Shown here one piece after another: positions 1-12,479 of a stretch of DNA of 64,000 nt (positions are counted from its first letter, which is position 1; each line of letters starts with the position of its first letter). The notes beneath the pieces are model-generated. The model ran no database searches. It was not told the DNA's origin and saw only the letters and a program-made list of their open reading frames with translations. The stretch is from positions 118,785 to 182,784 of the forward strand of contig JAOVVO010000086.1 in NCBI GenBank assembly GCA_028564675.1, given 5' to 3'. A program made the position numbers and the translations under genes. This DNA comes from Onchocerca lupi. Its lineage: Eukaryota; Nematoda; Chromadorea; Rhabditida; Onchocercidae.

Positions 1-879
1 TTAACTATTAAGATTTATGCAAATTTCAAAATTGATGCAATGATCGTCTCTTCTTAATAAAATATATAGTAGCAATTTTTTTATATATTTTATATTATCT
101 TCTATAAAATACCATTTTTGCCATTAATAAATATTTTTGTTTAAGGTAAAAATATTTCAAATATTAAATTCCAAAAATCCTATAAATTTTTTCTCTTGCA
201 ATGCTTTAATTATTTGAAATTAGAAATAAGAGTGACTGAACTATTCTGTTTTTGATTTTCTTATTATGACTGATAATTTTTTCTTTTTTTTTTTTTTGCA
301 TTGGTTAATATCTACCAATATACGATGATAATGATAAATTCACTAATTATCCAGAATGATGATATTTTCAAAAAAGAGAATAATTTACATGAGAATTGAA
401 AAATTAATTTCTTTTTTTGAAAGAAATTAAAGATATCAAAATCGATGAGGTGAGAGAGAGAAAACAGTGAATTGGAGTAAAAGGAATATCCTGGAAATTA
501 TGAATGGGTGTCGACCAGTTAATTTAAACTATTAGTATCCAATTTTATCCTCAAATCACTAAATCAGTGGTATTGATTTTAGAACATATCTAATTTACAT
601 CTTCAGCGGTGCTACAAGACTGAATTATCAAAAACAAAAATTTCATGTCGAAAACAAATTTTAGATTTTGTGCTAAAATTTCAATATCTGAAAATTTGAC
701 CAAAATATCTATTTCACTGTAGTAAAATGATCTGTGGAATACTAAGCAAGGCTCTGTAGCATTGTGTATCTTATAAGGATGAAAATCGTTGATAAAAAAA
801 CAGTTATCAAAAAAATTCGAGATAGAAGAAATGCCTTTGATTGTGATAATTTTTTGCATCATCAGGATGATAATATTAA
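1..879. other. AT-rich non-coding stretch
   Basis: No gene is recognised. Poly-T runs occur near 280-298. A minus-strand ORF at 590-862 ends with a residue mix that looks somewhat protein-like, but I find no family resemblance and no clear splice partner, so I do not call it. Confidence 0.5.
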
Positions 880-1215
880 TAGTATTGACGGTGATGATGA
901 TGATGATAATAATCTTATTGTTGATGGTGATTTACTGATGATGGTATGATGGTGATAATAATGATGGAATTAATGATGGCGATGGTTATGATAATAATAA
1001 TGTTGATGATGATAATGATGGCGACAATGATAATGGCGGTGATAATAATGGTGCAATGATGATAATAATAGTTTTAATAATGGTAAAGATACTGATGATA
1101 ATGATCATGACGATAATGATAGTAATGATGATGATAATAATTACGATAATGATGGTAATGATGATGATTACGGGAATGGTGGTGTTGATGATAATAATAG
1201 TAATGGATGGTGATA
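880..1215. repeat. Imperfect ATG/GAT trinucleotide microsatellite
   Basis: Some 335 bases consist almost entirely of GAT, AAT and GGT triplets (GATGATGATAAT-like) with scattered C. It creates artificial ORFs on both strands (Met/Ile/Val-rich on plus, Ile/Thr-rich on minus) that have no protein character. Interruptions are frequent, so it is an old, decayed array. Confidence 0.9.
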
Positions 1216-1379
1216 ATGATAGTGATCTAAGGGGTTTTTTTGGGCAAATTAAAAGTAGTGATAAAGTATGCACGGGAAGAACGATGTGATGCTTTAAGGA
1301 CCGAAAGGCTTTCCTCTTCACTTATATATATTTTGTGTCATTTGGTGCTATTGCTATGAATGATGAATGCTTATCATTT

Positions 1380-1442
1380 TACGTGTATGTGTATGTATGT
1401 GTATGTGTGTATGTGTGTATGTTTGTCTGTGTCTGTGTCTGT
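1380..1442. repeat. TATGTG / TGTCTG microsatellite
   Basis: Alternating GTATGTGTATGTATGTGTGT passes into TGTCTGTGTCTGTG. This is a simple purine-pyrimidine alternating repeat with no coding content. Confidence 0.9.
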
Positions 1443-2017
1443 CCATTTTGTGGAATGATAAAATGAAGAACGAAGGAAAATTGCTTATAAATTGTTGTCC
1501 GAATCTAACCAATTGATTTTCATATCAGCTGTTATCAGTTGATATAAGTACAATGATAAGCTATAAGCCAATAATGAAAATGATAAAAATAATAACATGT
1601 TAAAAGTACAAAACTAATCAAAAAAGAAACTGATTTTATTTTGAAATATAATAAAAAAAAAATGAAGAACATTATCTCTTATTTCTCGATATCGGATTAG
1701 AGTTAAAAAGAAGGCAAAAGAAGAATTCATTCAAATTTATATTTATTTATACTCAATGCTCAATTAAAAATATACACATTTATAGCAAAGTGAATCATCG
1801 ATCATGATCGCTAGATGTTTCAAATATAAATTTTGGAAGTTATTTACTTGAATTCTAACTTAAAAATCAAGTCCACTTAAACCATAACTTGACAGTTGAT
1901 AATATCTATTATTTAACTTCTTTAAATTACTTTTAATTAATGAATTAAAAAAATGCTAAAAAAAATTAAATAAAATAGCGCAATGAATGGATAGGAAAAT
2001 CAAAGGTTTAAACTAGT

Positions 2018-2070
2018 TTCTGATTCAATTACTCAGACAAAAGTTTTTGATTCAATTACTCAGACAATTT
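2018..2070. repeat. 28-bp tandem duplication
   Basis: The phrase TTGATTCAATTACTCAGACA occurs twice head-to-tail with a short A/T spacer. It is a recent local duplication inside non-coding DNA. Confidence 0.8.
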
Positions 2071-2286
2071 TAAATTGATGGGTTAAGAAGGAATTTAAAA
2101 AAAAATCCGAAAAATTATATTTTTGTCCGTTAATTCAAAAATATATTTTCATTCAGAAATAGAATAAATTTCTCTCTTCTATTCAACTTTTAAAATTATT
2201 TTTTTTTTCAGTTCAAATCTGAAAATATTTAAAATTCAAATCCTGTATAAGAGATTAGTAATTCTGGATGAATAAATAACATAATG

Positions 2287-2715
2287 TGATAAGTTAGCAA
2301 GGATAAAGCAAAAAGTGATAAGCTAACAAAGATTGAGCAAAAACAAAATATTATGCATAATTTAAATTAGACGAATTATTTATTCATCCATAGGAATATA
2401 TTAAATGAATTTAGAGTAAAATATAAATTTTCAGTATGTGCATGGATTTGAATGAAATATTTTGTAACAAATATTTATAGTTTTTTACTTTGATCATTGA
2501 ATCATATGTTATGTGAGAGATGATAAGTTAATAAAGATAAAGCAAGAAACAAAACATTTATGCATAATTCGAATTAGATAAATCATTTTTTCATCCACCG
2601 AAATGTATTAAATGAATTTTGGGTAAAATATAAATTTTGAGTAATGTATAAATTTGGATGACGCATTTCAACAAATATTTTATTTTCTTACTTTGATCAT
2701 TTCGTCACATGTTAT
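2287..2715. repeat. Diverged direct repeat, about 207-bp period, two copies
   Basis: Copy 1 (about 2312-2515) and copy 2 (about 2519-2715) share the same order of landmarks: GTGATAAGYTAA, TGCATAATT, a run like TATTAAATGAATTT, then ACTTTGATCATT and CATRTTATGT. A partial third start (GATAAGTTAGCAAGGATAAAGC) precedes copy 1 at about 2287. The copies differ by many substitutions and small indels. No ORF is shared, so this is a diverged tandem duplication of unknown origin. Confidence 0.75.
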
Positions 2716-3865
2716 GTAGAAATAATTTCAAAAATGCGATTGCACAAAAGAATTCTTCGATGCATTCATTCATTCTCATAATGGAAGAGTGCAAAATTCA
2801 GTTGAAATATTTGGCATTTTTTTTTTTTTTTTATCATAAAAATGATTATTTCACTTAAAAAGTATTAAATAATTTAGCAAAATATTTTCATTCAAAAAGA
2901 TTAATTTCCAAATTTCGTTTTTTTTTTTTTTTTTTTTGTTTTTTTGTTTTTTTAATAATAAAAAAAAAGAGAGAGAGAGAGAAGGAAAAGAGAATTTTTG
3001 TTTTTTTTTTTTTTTTTTGACATTATTTTGTCGGAATCGTTACAATAGTTCGCATTAAAGCAACAATTTAATTTCAAATGAAATCATTTATGCAAAACAA
3101 TTTCAATTTTACGAAAAAGAAAAAAAAAAGAAACAAAGAATAACCAAAAACATTTAGTGATAAGAATCGAAAAAAAAAAAAAAAAATGGGAACAATATTA
3201 ACATAAATTGTATTTTATTATTGTTGTAATTGAAAAATTTATTATTGTTGTAATAGTATTAGTAAAAAGAATCTTTCAAGTCTTAAGGAAATATGACAGA
3301 ATTCAAAAATTCAAGAATAAGATTTTCAGTATCAAATTAACGAATAACGATTATAGATATGAATTTTGTAATGGTTATATTTTTAAATTTATAACTAAGA
3401 AAGATTTTATTCAATTGCCGAATAAGAATGCAACGTCAATAATGAAATTTCAGAAGGTGATTTAAACTTGATATTAATTTATTTTTAAATTCTAAAAAGG
3501 AGTTTAAAATTTAGAGAAGATTAAGTTTGAAACTTTAAAATTAACTTTACATTATTTGTTAGGATCATTTAATTTCATTATATGCTTTCTTAGATATTTC
3601 ATTTTTAGTAATTTAGTACGATTTAAGAAATGGTTAATAGTAAAAAGAAATTCAATGTATAAATTGCAAAAAGAGTAATTCCCGTTTAACGGATTATATA
3701 ACAATTCCGATACAATACCAAAAAAGCTAATCGAAAATAATTATAACAGATCAATTGGAAATTCTGTTTTTTTTTTTGATCTAATAAATTTTAATTCATA
3801 TCATTCAGGAAACCATTTTTCCTCTGCATTTAAGTACTTTCATTTTTGCAGTTTTTGCATGCGTG

Positions 3866-3907
3866 AAGGTCATGGAATTTCATGCATGCTGAAATTTTCT
3901 TGACCTT
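3866..3907. promoter_or_regulatory. Inverted AAGGTCA pair with GCATGC cluster
   Basis: AAGGTCA at 3866-3872 faces TGACCTT at 3901-3907, separated by 28 bases that contain ATTTCATGCATGC. The half-sites match the nuclear-receptor half-site consensus. Function is inferred only from the motif. A related arrangement occurs at 38318-38347. Confidence 0.3.
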
Positions 3908-4471
3908 TTTGCATGCATGGTGTATTTTGATTTATTTGCTTTTCTCATTGCAGATTAGGTGATTTAAAATCTTTTTAGATCAATTAAAAACGAATGAAGA
4001 AATTCAGAATGTAATAGATTTCAAATATCATTTAATCATTTTGAAAAAATTTAAAAAAAAAATATATATAGATATAATGAAGAAAACAAATGTTTTTAAT
4101 TTATCATTCGATAATAAATCATGCAAAAAATTGCCATTTTTCAATATGCCACCGAAATAAGTCTCAATTTTAATTTATCAATTTTATTAAATTAAAAATC
4201 GTTTGATCAAAATGTTAACCAAAAATTGCAAAAAAAAAAAAAAAAAAAAAAAGATGCGTATTAAAACAGATGTCTTTTATGAAATATAATGTCTAGCCGA
4301 AAAATTTTATGAGGAGAAAAAATGAAAAATATATTATTAAAATTAAGAAAAAAAATTTGAAGAAGAAAAAGTTTTTTAAATTTTTTTCAATATTTAACTT
4401 TTTGATTATCATAATGGAAGAAATTTTTTGAAAGAATGGAAAAAAACGAAAAATTCAAACATAATTATCAT

Positions 4472-4560
4472 TTCCAATAAAATTATGTGATAATGAATTT
4501 TTTTTTTCCAATAAAATCATGTGATAATGAATTTTTTCCCCGTAAATCATGTGATAATGA
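4472..4560. repeat. Short tandem repeat with ATCATGTGATAATGA core
   Basis: Three successive copies of AATMATGTGATAATGA, the first two followed by T-rich spacers, occur at about 4472, 4506 and 4544. Period is about 35-40 bases. Confidence 0.75.
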
Positions 4561-6006
4561 AGCTGACATAAATTCATGAAAAATGCTTATCAATAATTTT
4601 AAAATTGATCGTCAGATTATAACTTATATTTCATCATTTGATGTTATTTTGTTTAAGCAATGAAGAAAATTTTGTTCCACCATTGCACTTTTTGATAAAC
4701 TTATCATTTGTCGTTAATTCAAATTGAAGGGGGCGAAAAAAAAAAAGTATACTTATACCTGATTTCCAATTCATGATGAATTTGTTTTTCGCTCAAAAAT
4801 TAAAAGTAATAGGAAACGAAAAAAAAAAAAAAAGAGCAATTTTGTAATAAAAGAAAAAATTATTTCGTTTTTTTTTATTTTTTAATAGGGTGTAAAAGAA
4901 GTAATAAGATAAATAAATTAATTATTTAAGTAAAAAAAAATTTTTCTTTTTTTGAAAGAAATAAAAAGATATGTAAATTGTTTAAGAAATTAGATAAAGT
5001 GAAAAAAAATAATAGGATAAGTAAATTAATTACTTGAGTGAATTTTTTTTTGCATTTTTTTTTTTTTGAAAAAATAAAAGAAAAAAAACATGAATTATTC
5101 ATTAAGTGAAAAAGTAATGATATTTATTAATTGATTTGTTATGACGGAAAGTTATCATTTCATTAAATTGCGCCTATTCATAACTAACTTATCACGCGTT
5201 GTTGATCTCAATTCAATCGATAATTCCCGATGTGAATTTGATTAAAAGAGCGAATAGATAAAAAAATAGATAAGGTATAATGCTCAAGAAATTTGAAATA
5301 AATCAAATTAAAAGAATATCGAATGTTTATCAATTCTTTTTTTTTTTTCAGATCAGTTTATTTTATAGAGAAAAATCTTTTTGGATTAATTTAAAATGAA
5401 AATCCGGAAATAATTATGAAATTATAAGAAATGAATCCTGAATTGATAAGTCTGGCGAAGTTTTGATAAGTCTTCGCATGATATTTTTTATTATCAAATT
5501 TTATCATTACAAAAATTTGGATAAACCTGAATATAATTCCATTAAAATTAAATTATTTGCAAAAAAAAAAAAAAAATGATGCAAATATTTTTGTAAAACA
5601 TAGTTCCATTAGAAATAAATTATTTGCATCAACAAACACTTTCAAAAAAATTCATTGTCAACAAATCTTTCTTCACTTTTCAAGACTTTTTGCAGCAATT
5701 AATTAATAATTACTAATGAAAAATTTATCCTAATCAAAAATTGAATACATAAAATTTCTAATGAATTTGTTTTGATGAAATGGTAGCATTTAAAAAAAAA
5801 AAAAAAAAAAAAAGGTGTAAAATAAAAATTACATAAGTATTAAATAACAAAATGGTTGATGAAAGAAATATGAATTTGAAAAAAAAAAAAAATTACGTTA
5901 AAAATTATTTTGAAAAAGAAGTTGTAAAAGAAAAATGTCTAGACAAATAAATATTTCAAAAAAGAAAATAAGAGATGATATTCCAGAGATTTTTTTTTTC
6001 TTTCAT

Positions 6007-6045
<39 letters not shown>

Positions 6046-7950
6046 TGGCAAGTACAAATTATAATAGGTCGATTGGAATGTATAGAAATTTGGGAAAATT
6101 TTTTTTGAAAGTTTTCTCTCTCGTTTTTTTTTTTTTTTTTTGCCTTTATATAAGCTATAAAAACAATTGAATATAGAATTGTTAAAAATTTGAAAAAATC
6201 TTTTGTTTTATAGCAATGTAAAGGAAAAAAAAAAAGAAAAGCAGATAAAAATAACTTTATTGCTAATATTTTGCATTAATAAATGATTATTTCGTGGCAA
6301 TGTAATTTTATTGCTGATTACTTCATATCTTAAAAGTGTCACATTTTAATTGCAAAAGATGATAGCAAAATCATATCATATCACTGATAATTGATATGTA
6401 AAAATTTGATATTATTTTGTGCCAACATTACTTGTTTCATTTATTGCATATTTTATAGCAAAATTATTTCACATATTCCGTATCTTATAGTAGCATATAA
6501 TATGATTTATCTTTTGGCTAGATTTTGTGTGAGGAAAATTTACTAAATTAATTAGCTAAAATAAAATAGTTACAAGAAAAATTTCTAGCTCATAATATAA
6601 TTTCTAGCATAGATCATAAAATAGTTTTTGTTATTACAGCATATTAGAAAATTTTAATAGCAAAATACTTGGAAATAAATTTGAATTTTATTATAACATA
6701 TTTTAAACTAAATTCAAGACTTATAAACATCAAATATATATATAGCTAGTTATCTGTCTTGGAATTCAAACAATTGTTTTGAAGTTTAAAATCGAGGCAA
6801 AAATATATAATATTGTTGTGAAATTTAAACTCATCAAGCTCTCTTCTAATAGTATTTTGAAAATTAAACACTTTTCAGGCAAGCAATTGATAATAGTCAA
6901 GAACAACAATTGTGTTACACCACGTCTAAAACAATAGCATTCATTGATAAATTGAGAGAATGAGTGATAAATATTCGTACATAACTGATAATGAACAAGA
7001 GATAAAAATACTACAGAATAGGATTGATTTCAGTTTTACAATTTAAAAGCTTCTCAAAGACTTCACTGATAATAATATCACGATGATTCATTATCAATGG
7101 CTTGTACTACATAGAATAATTTGCAGGACGATGTATGATGCAATTATCAACATTATAGATAAGATTTTCCGACATTTCCCAACAATTTCCCAACGATATT
7201 GATGATGTTCCATTGAATCTTTACAGCAATCCAAAATATGGAGTGGTACTTGACTCATGATATCCTGAAATACAGGAAATCAAAATTTGCTTTGAACAGA
7301 TAGCAACATTCAAATTGAAGGACTGATCCACGAGAAAATTTTAACAATCAGAATTCAACGCATCTTGCATGTATTATAAATTGAACTGCAGAATTTATAA
7401 AATATCAGATTCCGCTCAAGATATTTATGAAATTAGGCCTGTTATCAATCCAAGAAACTAGTCAAAATGGAATCTAATTGTACGGAAAGACAGAAGTATA
7501 CGGCCCAGTTGTCACTGTTAATAAAGATTAGAAATGTGAGAATCGTAGGTTGTGAAAGATCTTAATCAATATGTCTTTTATCATACAAAAAGTACATAAA
7601 ATGCAAAATTCACAAATAACTTTGAATAAATAAAAATATGAACAAAAAAAAATATATACCGCGCATTATTCGATAAATCTACATGTTATGAAATTCGAAA
7701 ATTTAAAAATGATGCCTAGTATCAAAATCCAATGTTCTTAATTTTAAATTATATGAATAATAGTACATTTAAATAAAAAACAGCAACTACGTTTACCATT
7801 CGACTTCAAAACAAATGTATTGCACATCTCTTTTTTGTAAGAAATCTAATTCTACGGTAAATTTCTCTTTCATTTCATTAAAATAGAACAGTAAATTGCA
7901 TTACATTTTACCAACATGATAACAAGCACTATTTTCAAATGAATCATGAG
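4561..7950. other. AT-rich intergenic DNA
   Basis: No gene is recognised. Poly-T at about 6008-6044 and many A/T runs of 10-20 are present. The segment 7020-7560 is a little less AT-rich and lacks homopolymers; it lies past the ATG14 stop and poly(A) signal and could be downstream flank. Confidence 0.5.
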
Positions 7951-7954
7951 GGTT

Positions 7955-7960
7955 TTTATT
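7955..7960 (-). terminator. ATG14 poly(A) signal
   Basis: AATAAA on the minus strand lies about 6 nt past the ATG14 stop codon. It is followed on that strand by a G/T-rich stretch (GTGCTTGTTATCATGTTGGT), as expected for a downstream cleavage element. If used, the 3' UTR would be only some 25-30 nt. Confidence 0.5.
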
Positions 7961-7965
7961 GCAAC

Positions 7966-10515
7966 TTATTTTGCACTGAAATTCCTAAAAATACCAAGAA
8001 CACGAGGAAGAAACTCAGGTGAATGTTGACGATTTGCATCTCCAAGAATACACTGGAAATCAAGCTCGGACATAGGATTTGATCGTGATGTAAAAGCCGA
8101 AAAATCACGAAGCATTTCTTCCAAATCGTTCAATGATGGAATTGGTCTCAAAGGCGTTGAAACATCATACGTTTCATCATAATAATTGTCTTTATATCGT
8201 ACAATATACCATCCATCATCTTCCTGAAATTTTAATACATTATCTATAATTTATCATTTAGTAAAAAACAGGTTTGTGCAACAGTTAATGTCACTATAAA
8301 ATATTACTGAAATAATTTAAATTTATTCATTAAACGTTATGGCAACATATGCTATGGTGCAGTATGTATAATAAAAATTATAAAATCCTTCCATCATATA
8401 AATAAGTGTCATAAAATGAAAGATTAAAGAATTGAAAAGGAAGAAAGTAAATGTAAAATCATAACCGTTCTCTCACGCTCTGCCCAACAAATCTGTCTAA
8501 GATCTTCTTCCAAAACAATTGCCACTTCGTTAGTTAATGTATGATGACCTGGCTGCAAATCATCAAATTATCGGACATTGGAAATATCTCATGGGCACTA
8601 CAAAAGAAAGGTTATGATTGTAATAAAGAACATGATAATAATATTCCGCTCAATTAAAACCAGTCAAGCTTAAAGAGATTTTTTCCATGGATAAAAAAAC
8701 ACTTTCTTATAATCATAATCATGTTCATCATATATTTTTGCATTATTCTTACTTTAAAATGTTAAACTAATTGACTGCGTAATTGTGATGGATAATAAAA
8801 ATGAAAGTAAATATCAAAAAAACATTGAAAAAAAAAAAAAGAAAAACAAAAACAAAACAAACCTTCAGAACAGAATTAGCATCATCCACAATGTTCCTGA
8901 GAAGTAAAAGATTGCCAAATGGATTAAGTGGTTCGATTAATTTTGACTCAATGCCTAGACTCAAACATAACACTACAATTGCATGATTCAACTTAAAAAT
9001 GTCTGTATCAAATAAACCTTTCGTCCATTTTCTGCATAATGAGAATTCTTGATATGATATCTAGAACAGAAATCTATTAAAAAATATTTTCGAAAAACTT
9101 CCAGCTTGTTAATGATCAACTACAAAAAAAAAAAAAATGAATAAAACAAAAAATTTGTGAAATAAAAAGGCGGAATATCTGATGTTAAAGAATTTTGCCA
9201 AATTATATAATATATTGATTTCGATTTCTTAAAGCGAAATAATCTAAATTTCAGAAAACAAAAGATTCGGGAATGAGAAAGACTGAAAAGAACGTAACCT
9301 GTTCAGGTATGCATACATCGAAATTAACAGTAAGCAAATTAATAAGTTGGATAGTATAAACAAATGCAGCGAACATATTATGCACTGGCCGAGCAACAGG
9401 CACGGCTGGGATACCTATGCTCAGCCATCCTTTAAGAATTTTGTATTGGGCTCGATCGGGCGTATCACAGCCACAAATCTGGAATACTTCAATATTACTT
9501 TCCACAAATCAAAGATATTGTAACACAAATATTCAAAAGAGGAAAAAATGCAATATGCAAATTTGAATTTTGAAAATTTTGGAAATTTATGAGAAACTTT
9601 TTCGATTTTTCGAATTCAACAATTTTTAAATAGTACTTAAAAATATTAAAACATGTAAAATGATTTATTAGATAAAAAATGAAACAAAACGAATGAACAG
9701 TGAGAAAATGAACAAAAATAAAACAACATCGAAAGTATCAAATTTACCGTATAACAAGATTCTGAAGATGTTTCACATTCTATTGGAGTGAGCACTTTAT
9801 TTGGTGATGAAGCAAATTCTTCTTGGCTGAAAAAAAAAAGAAAATGTAAAATTCTTTCAAATACTTGTTTGTAAATGAATGAAAGAATAAATTTTAAATG
9901 GGAATATCTATAATTAACAAAAGATGAAATCAATTTCACTTGCCATGCTTCCGCAATCATTTCTCGACAACGTTTTTCCACATCATCAACGACCGGTTCC
10001 GGTCTTGAGACCCTTTGTATGGGGAAAATTTTTAAAAACCACTGTGCATTGAATTTAACAATTTTTTGCAACTAAAATTGACTTTTTTATAATCCCTTTC
10101 GTGCATTTTCTCTCAGAATTTATCCTTTTTTCCGTCAACAAAAAGATTAAAGTCAATTTAAGTCCAACAAACATATTATTAAAAATAAGTTACGTATCTT
10201 ATAGAGATGAATAAGCATTTAATATATTTTAACTGTCTAAATCAAACATAAATAATAATCTGAAGAGAATTCGTTTCGAATTTTGCATTGTATAAGTACT
10301 TCTACAAAAGTATAATTTTTGAAATAAATTTTGGCAAAACTCATTACCTTATTCTTATATGCATCGACTAATGTTTTCAGTGAACTTGGTGGTCCACAAA
10401 GAACTTTTTGATGTCCATCACATCGTTCCTATAAATTTATAATTTTGAAATATTCTCATGAGAGTATATAAATAAAAAGAACTAGTATCAAATAAAATAA
10501 TAAACTTTGAGCTTT

Positions 10516-10556
<41 letters not shown>

Positions 10557-12230
10557 AAAAAAAGTTGGATGATAGACATGAGAAGTGAAAAAGGACCTTA
10601 AGCTCTTCGATTGTTTTGTGATATCTTTCTTTTTTGTAACATATAACTTTGAGAGCAGCTTTTTTCTTTTTTATAGCTTTTTTCCTATCAAGAATATTTT
10701 GCTTCAAATATTCAATGGATTCATGCGTTGAATGTAATGCTTCTTTTAGAGTAATCTAGAAAATCACGAAAATTACAAAAATTTGCAATTAATATGGATG
10801 TGACTTTTTTAATCAACAATATTTTTTTTAAATCAATAATATTTTAACTAGTTTTAGATATTGTTCATAAAGCATTCTTGAAAACAAAAAAGAAAAAACT
10901 ATAGTGAATGTTGCCAAGCCTTTTTTGAAACTGACATCTAATGCCAAAATTTTTTCGATTTCCTCAGTCAAACATTTTTTCCCGTATTCTTTTATTTTTT
11001 GCGAAGCGTGTTTGTCAAGAAATCTGACTGAAAATGAAAATTTCCAATAAATTTAATCCAAAATTTTTTTTCAAATAAATCTTCCGTTATAAATGTAATC
11101 ATTGAACTGAATTTCCATAAGCTCTCAAACAGAAAATAGGAAAAAAGAAATTTTCGATGAAACAAATGATGAGATAATATTCTCCCAAATTTATTTCATC
11201 AAATTTTTCTTGTAGTTACTAAAAAAAAAAAAAAAAGAAAACAAGAAAAAACAAACCTTTATGATTGACACAACTCGCACATAGACAAAATTTCTTGTTG
11301 TTACATACTGTACATGCATATTTTTCAACTGACGAATCTGATCCTAGACTGTAAAAAAAAAGAAATAATAATAATAATAATCATAATAAGTATGATAAAT
11401 ATAATTTGTAAGTAGGATTGTAAAAAATAAAAATTAAACTATATTGTACATTATTTTCAGAACGATACAAAAGGAAGAAGGAGTAAACATAATAAAATCT
11501 AAGCGGAAGTTGTGTTTTATAAATAATTTTAGCAATTGATTTGGCAAAATTTAAACAAAGAAGGAGTAAACATAATAAAATCTAAGCGAAAGTTGTGTTT
11601 TATAAATAATTTTAGCAACTGATTTGGCAAAATTTAAACAAAGCAAAAATTGTAACCCGTCAATATCATCTTTTGAATTACACTCCTTTGCTTTGATACG
11701 CGTATATATACCCAATGATGTTGTTTTATCTTTTTGTGCATCAATTAAACCTTTACAATTCACCAATTCTTCGATATCTGTGAAACGTCTCATTGTTCTC
11801 CGTATTTCTGGAAAATTTTTTCTTTTCAGCAAATAAAACAATTCATTTTCATATCATACTTCTTCATTTCTCATATTTTATTTATTTAGCTGATATGTTT
11901 ACTTTTATATATTTTTTATTTTTTTAACCAAAATGAATGAAATCATATGAGTGTATGAAGGTAATAGTTCAAAATATATATATGGAAGAAAAAATCAACT
12001 TAAACAGATAATTTTTCATTAATACAAATATTTAATATAATATCCTGAGAAATGAAATTTGATAAAAGTAAATAAATTCTAGTTTTTTCGGTAAGAAAAT
12101 TTTAAAATTGGCCTTCTTGCGACTTAATCTAATCTAATTTTATTTCTTTATATATACCTGGAATAGAAGCTGAGATACAATTTACATTTGTAACATAATT
12201 ATGCGGAAAATTACTCCTTGCATCCACCAT
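7966..12230 (-). CDS. ATG14: Autophagy-related protein 14 (ATG14/Barkor/EPG-8)
   Basis: ATG14 is the autophagy-specific subunit of the class III PI3-kinase complex (with VPS34, VPS15 and Beclin 1), which makes PI3P at forming phagophores on the ER. Inferred exons, 5' to 3' on minus: 12158-12230, 11712-11807, 11257-11343, 10900-11027, 10597-10755, 10348-10428, 9944-10071, 9748-9826, 9299-9478, 8863-9060, 8466-8552, 7966-8223; 1554 nt, 517 residues (human about 492). Seen: a CxxC-x7-CxxC cluster (residues about 66-80, CTVC and CASC), a Lys-rich coiled coil (129-181), an FPIQ segment like human IFPIEEV, the YTIQLINLL block, and KLNHAIVVLCLSLGI followed by LIEPLNPFGNLLLL, matching the human LNANILYLC and LHTLRNLMYL regions. 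UVRAG, the sister family, lacks the N-terminal CxxC pair. The splice joining exons 2 and 3 is ambiguous. Start ATG (12228-12230) is in a good context. Confidence 0.85.
9944..10071 (-). CDS. ATG14: ATG14 exon 7, ending at a probable GC splice donor
   Basis: Translates as LQKIVKFNAQWFLKIFPIQR onward, through a Pro/Val/Asp segment and a helical RCREMIAEA stretch. The only GT nearby (CAA|GTGAAA) would end in phase 0 and break the next exon, whose open frame needs phase 2. Splicing at TG|GCAAGT gives phase 2 and restores an open frame through exon 8 to the end of the gene. Confidence 0.7.
11257..11343 (-). CDS. ATG14: ATG14 exon 3: cysteine-pair motif
   Basis: This exon encodes YACTVCNNKKFCLCASC, two CxxC pairs spaced by seven residues. 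In vertebrate ATG14 the corresponding CPLC...CAKC pair is reported to be needed for ER targeting (family knowledge). The donor is AAAG|GTTTGT. The acceptor could be TCTAG|GAT, used here because it keeps frame with exon 2 ending at 11712, or CAG|TCTAG five bases upstream, which would need a different, phase-2 donor in exon 2 (AAGGA|GTGTAA, near 11684). Confidence 0.8.
11477..11643. repeat. 83-85-bp tandem duplication in ATG14 intron 2
   Basis: GAAGGAGTAAACATAATAAA through GGCAAAATTTAAACAAAG occurs twice in direct head-to-tail order (about 11477-11561 and 11562-11643) with only a few differences. It is a recent duplication inside the ATG14 intron and extends a spurious ORF. Confidence 0.9.
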
Positions 12231-12479
12231 GTTTTTTTATCTGATAGCATTTGAGAATCATAAATGGGAAAATTGTGTAACTATTCCGGATTCTGAATAA
12301 AATTACTTGTTCCTGATCCTGAAAATATCATTTATATGATAGTATTATACGCCTAAACATCCAGAAAATCGGGAATTAAATTGGAAAATCGGAAATTTAC
12401 GCTTGGATCCATGGAAAAGAAATTAACTGAAGATAAATGAAAATATATCTACGACATATATCATTAACTATGTACGGAA

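Noticed and set aside
590..862. 90-residue minus-strand ORF
   Set aside because: Looks partly protein-like, but has no recognisable family, no splice partner and lies next to a microsatellite.
986..1321. Ile/Thr-rich minus ORF and Met/Ile-rich plus ORF
   Set aside because: Both are translations of the ATG/GAT microsatellite.
3208..3465. 85-residue plus-strand ORF
   Set aside because: Lys/Ile/Phe/Asn composition expected by chance from AT-rich DNA.
7966..12230. UVRAG as alternative identity
   Set aside because: UVRAG lacks the N-terminal CxxC pairs, and the IFPI and LNANILYLC-like blocks match ATG14 better.
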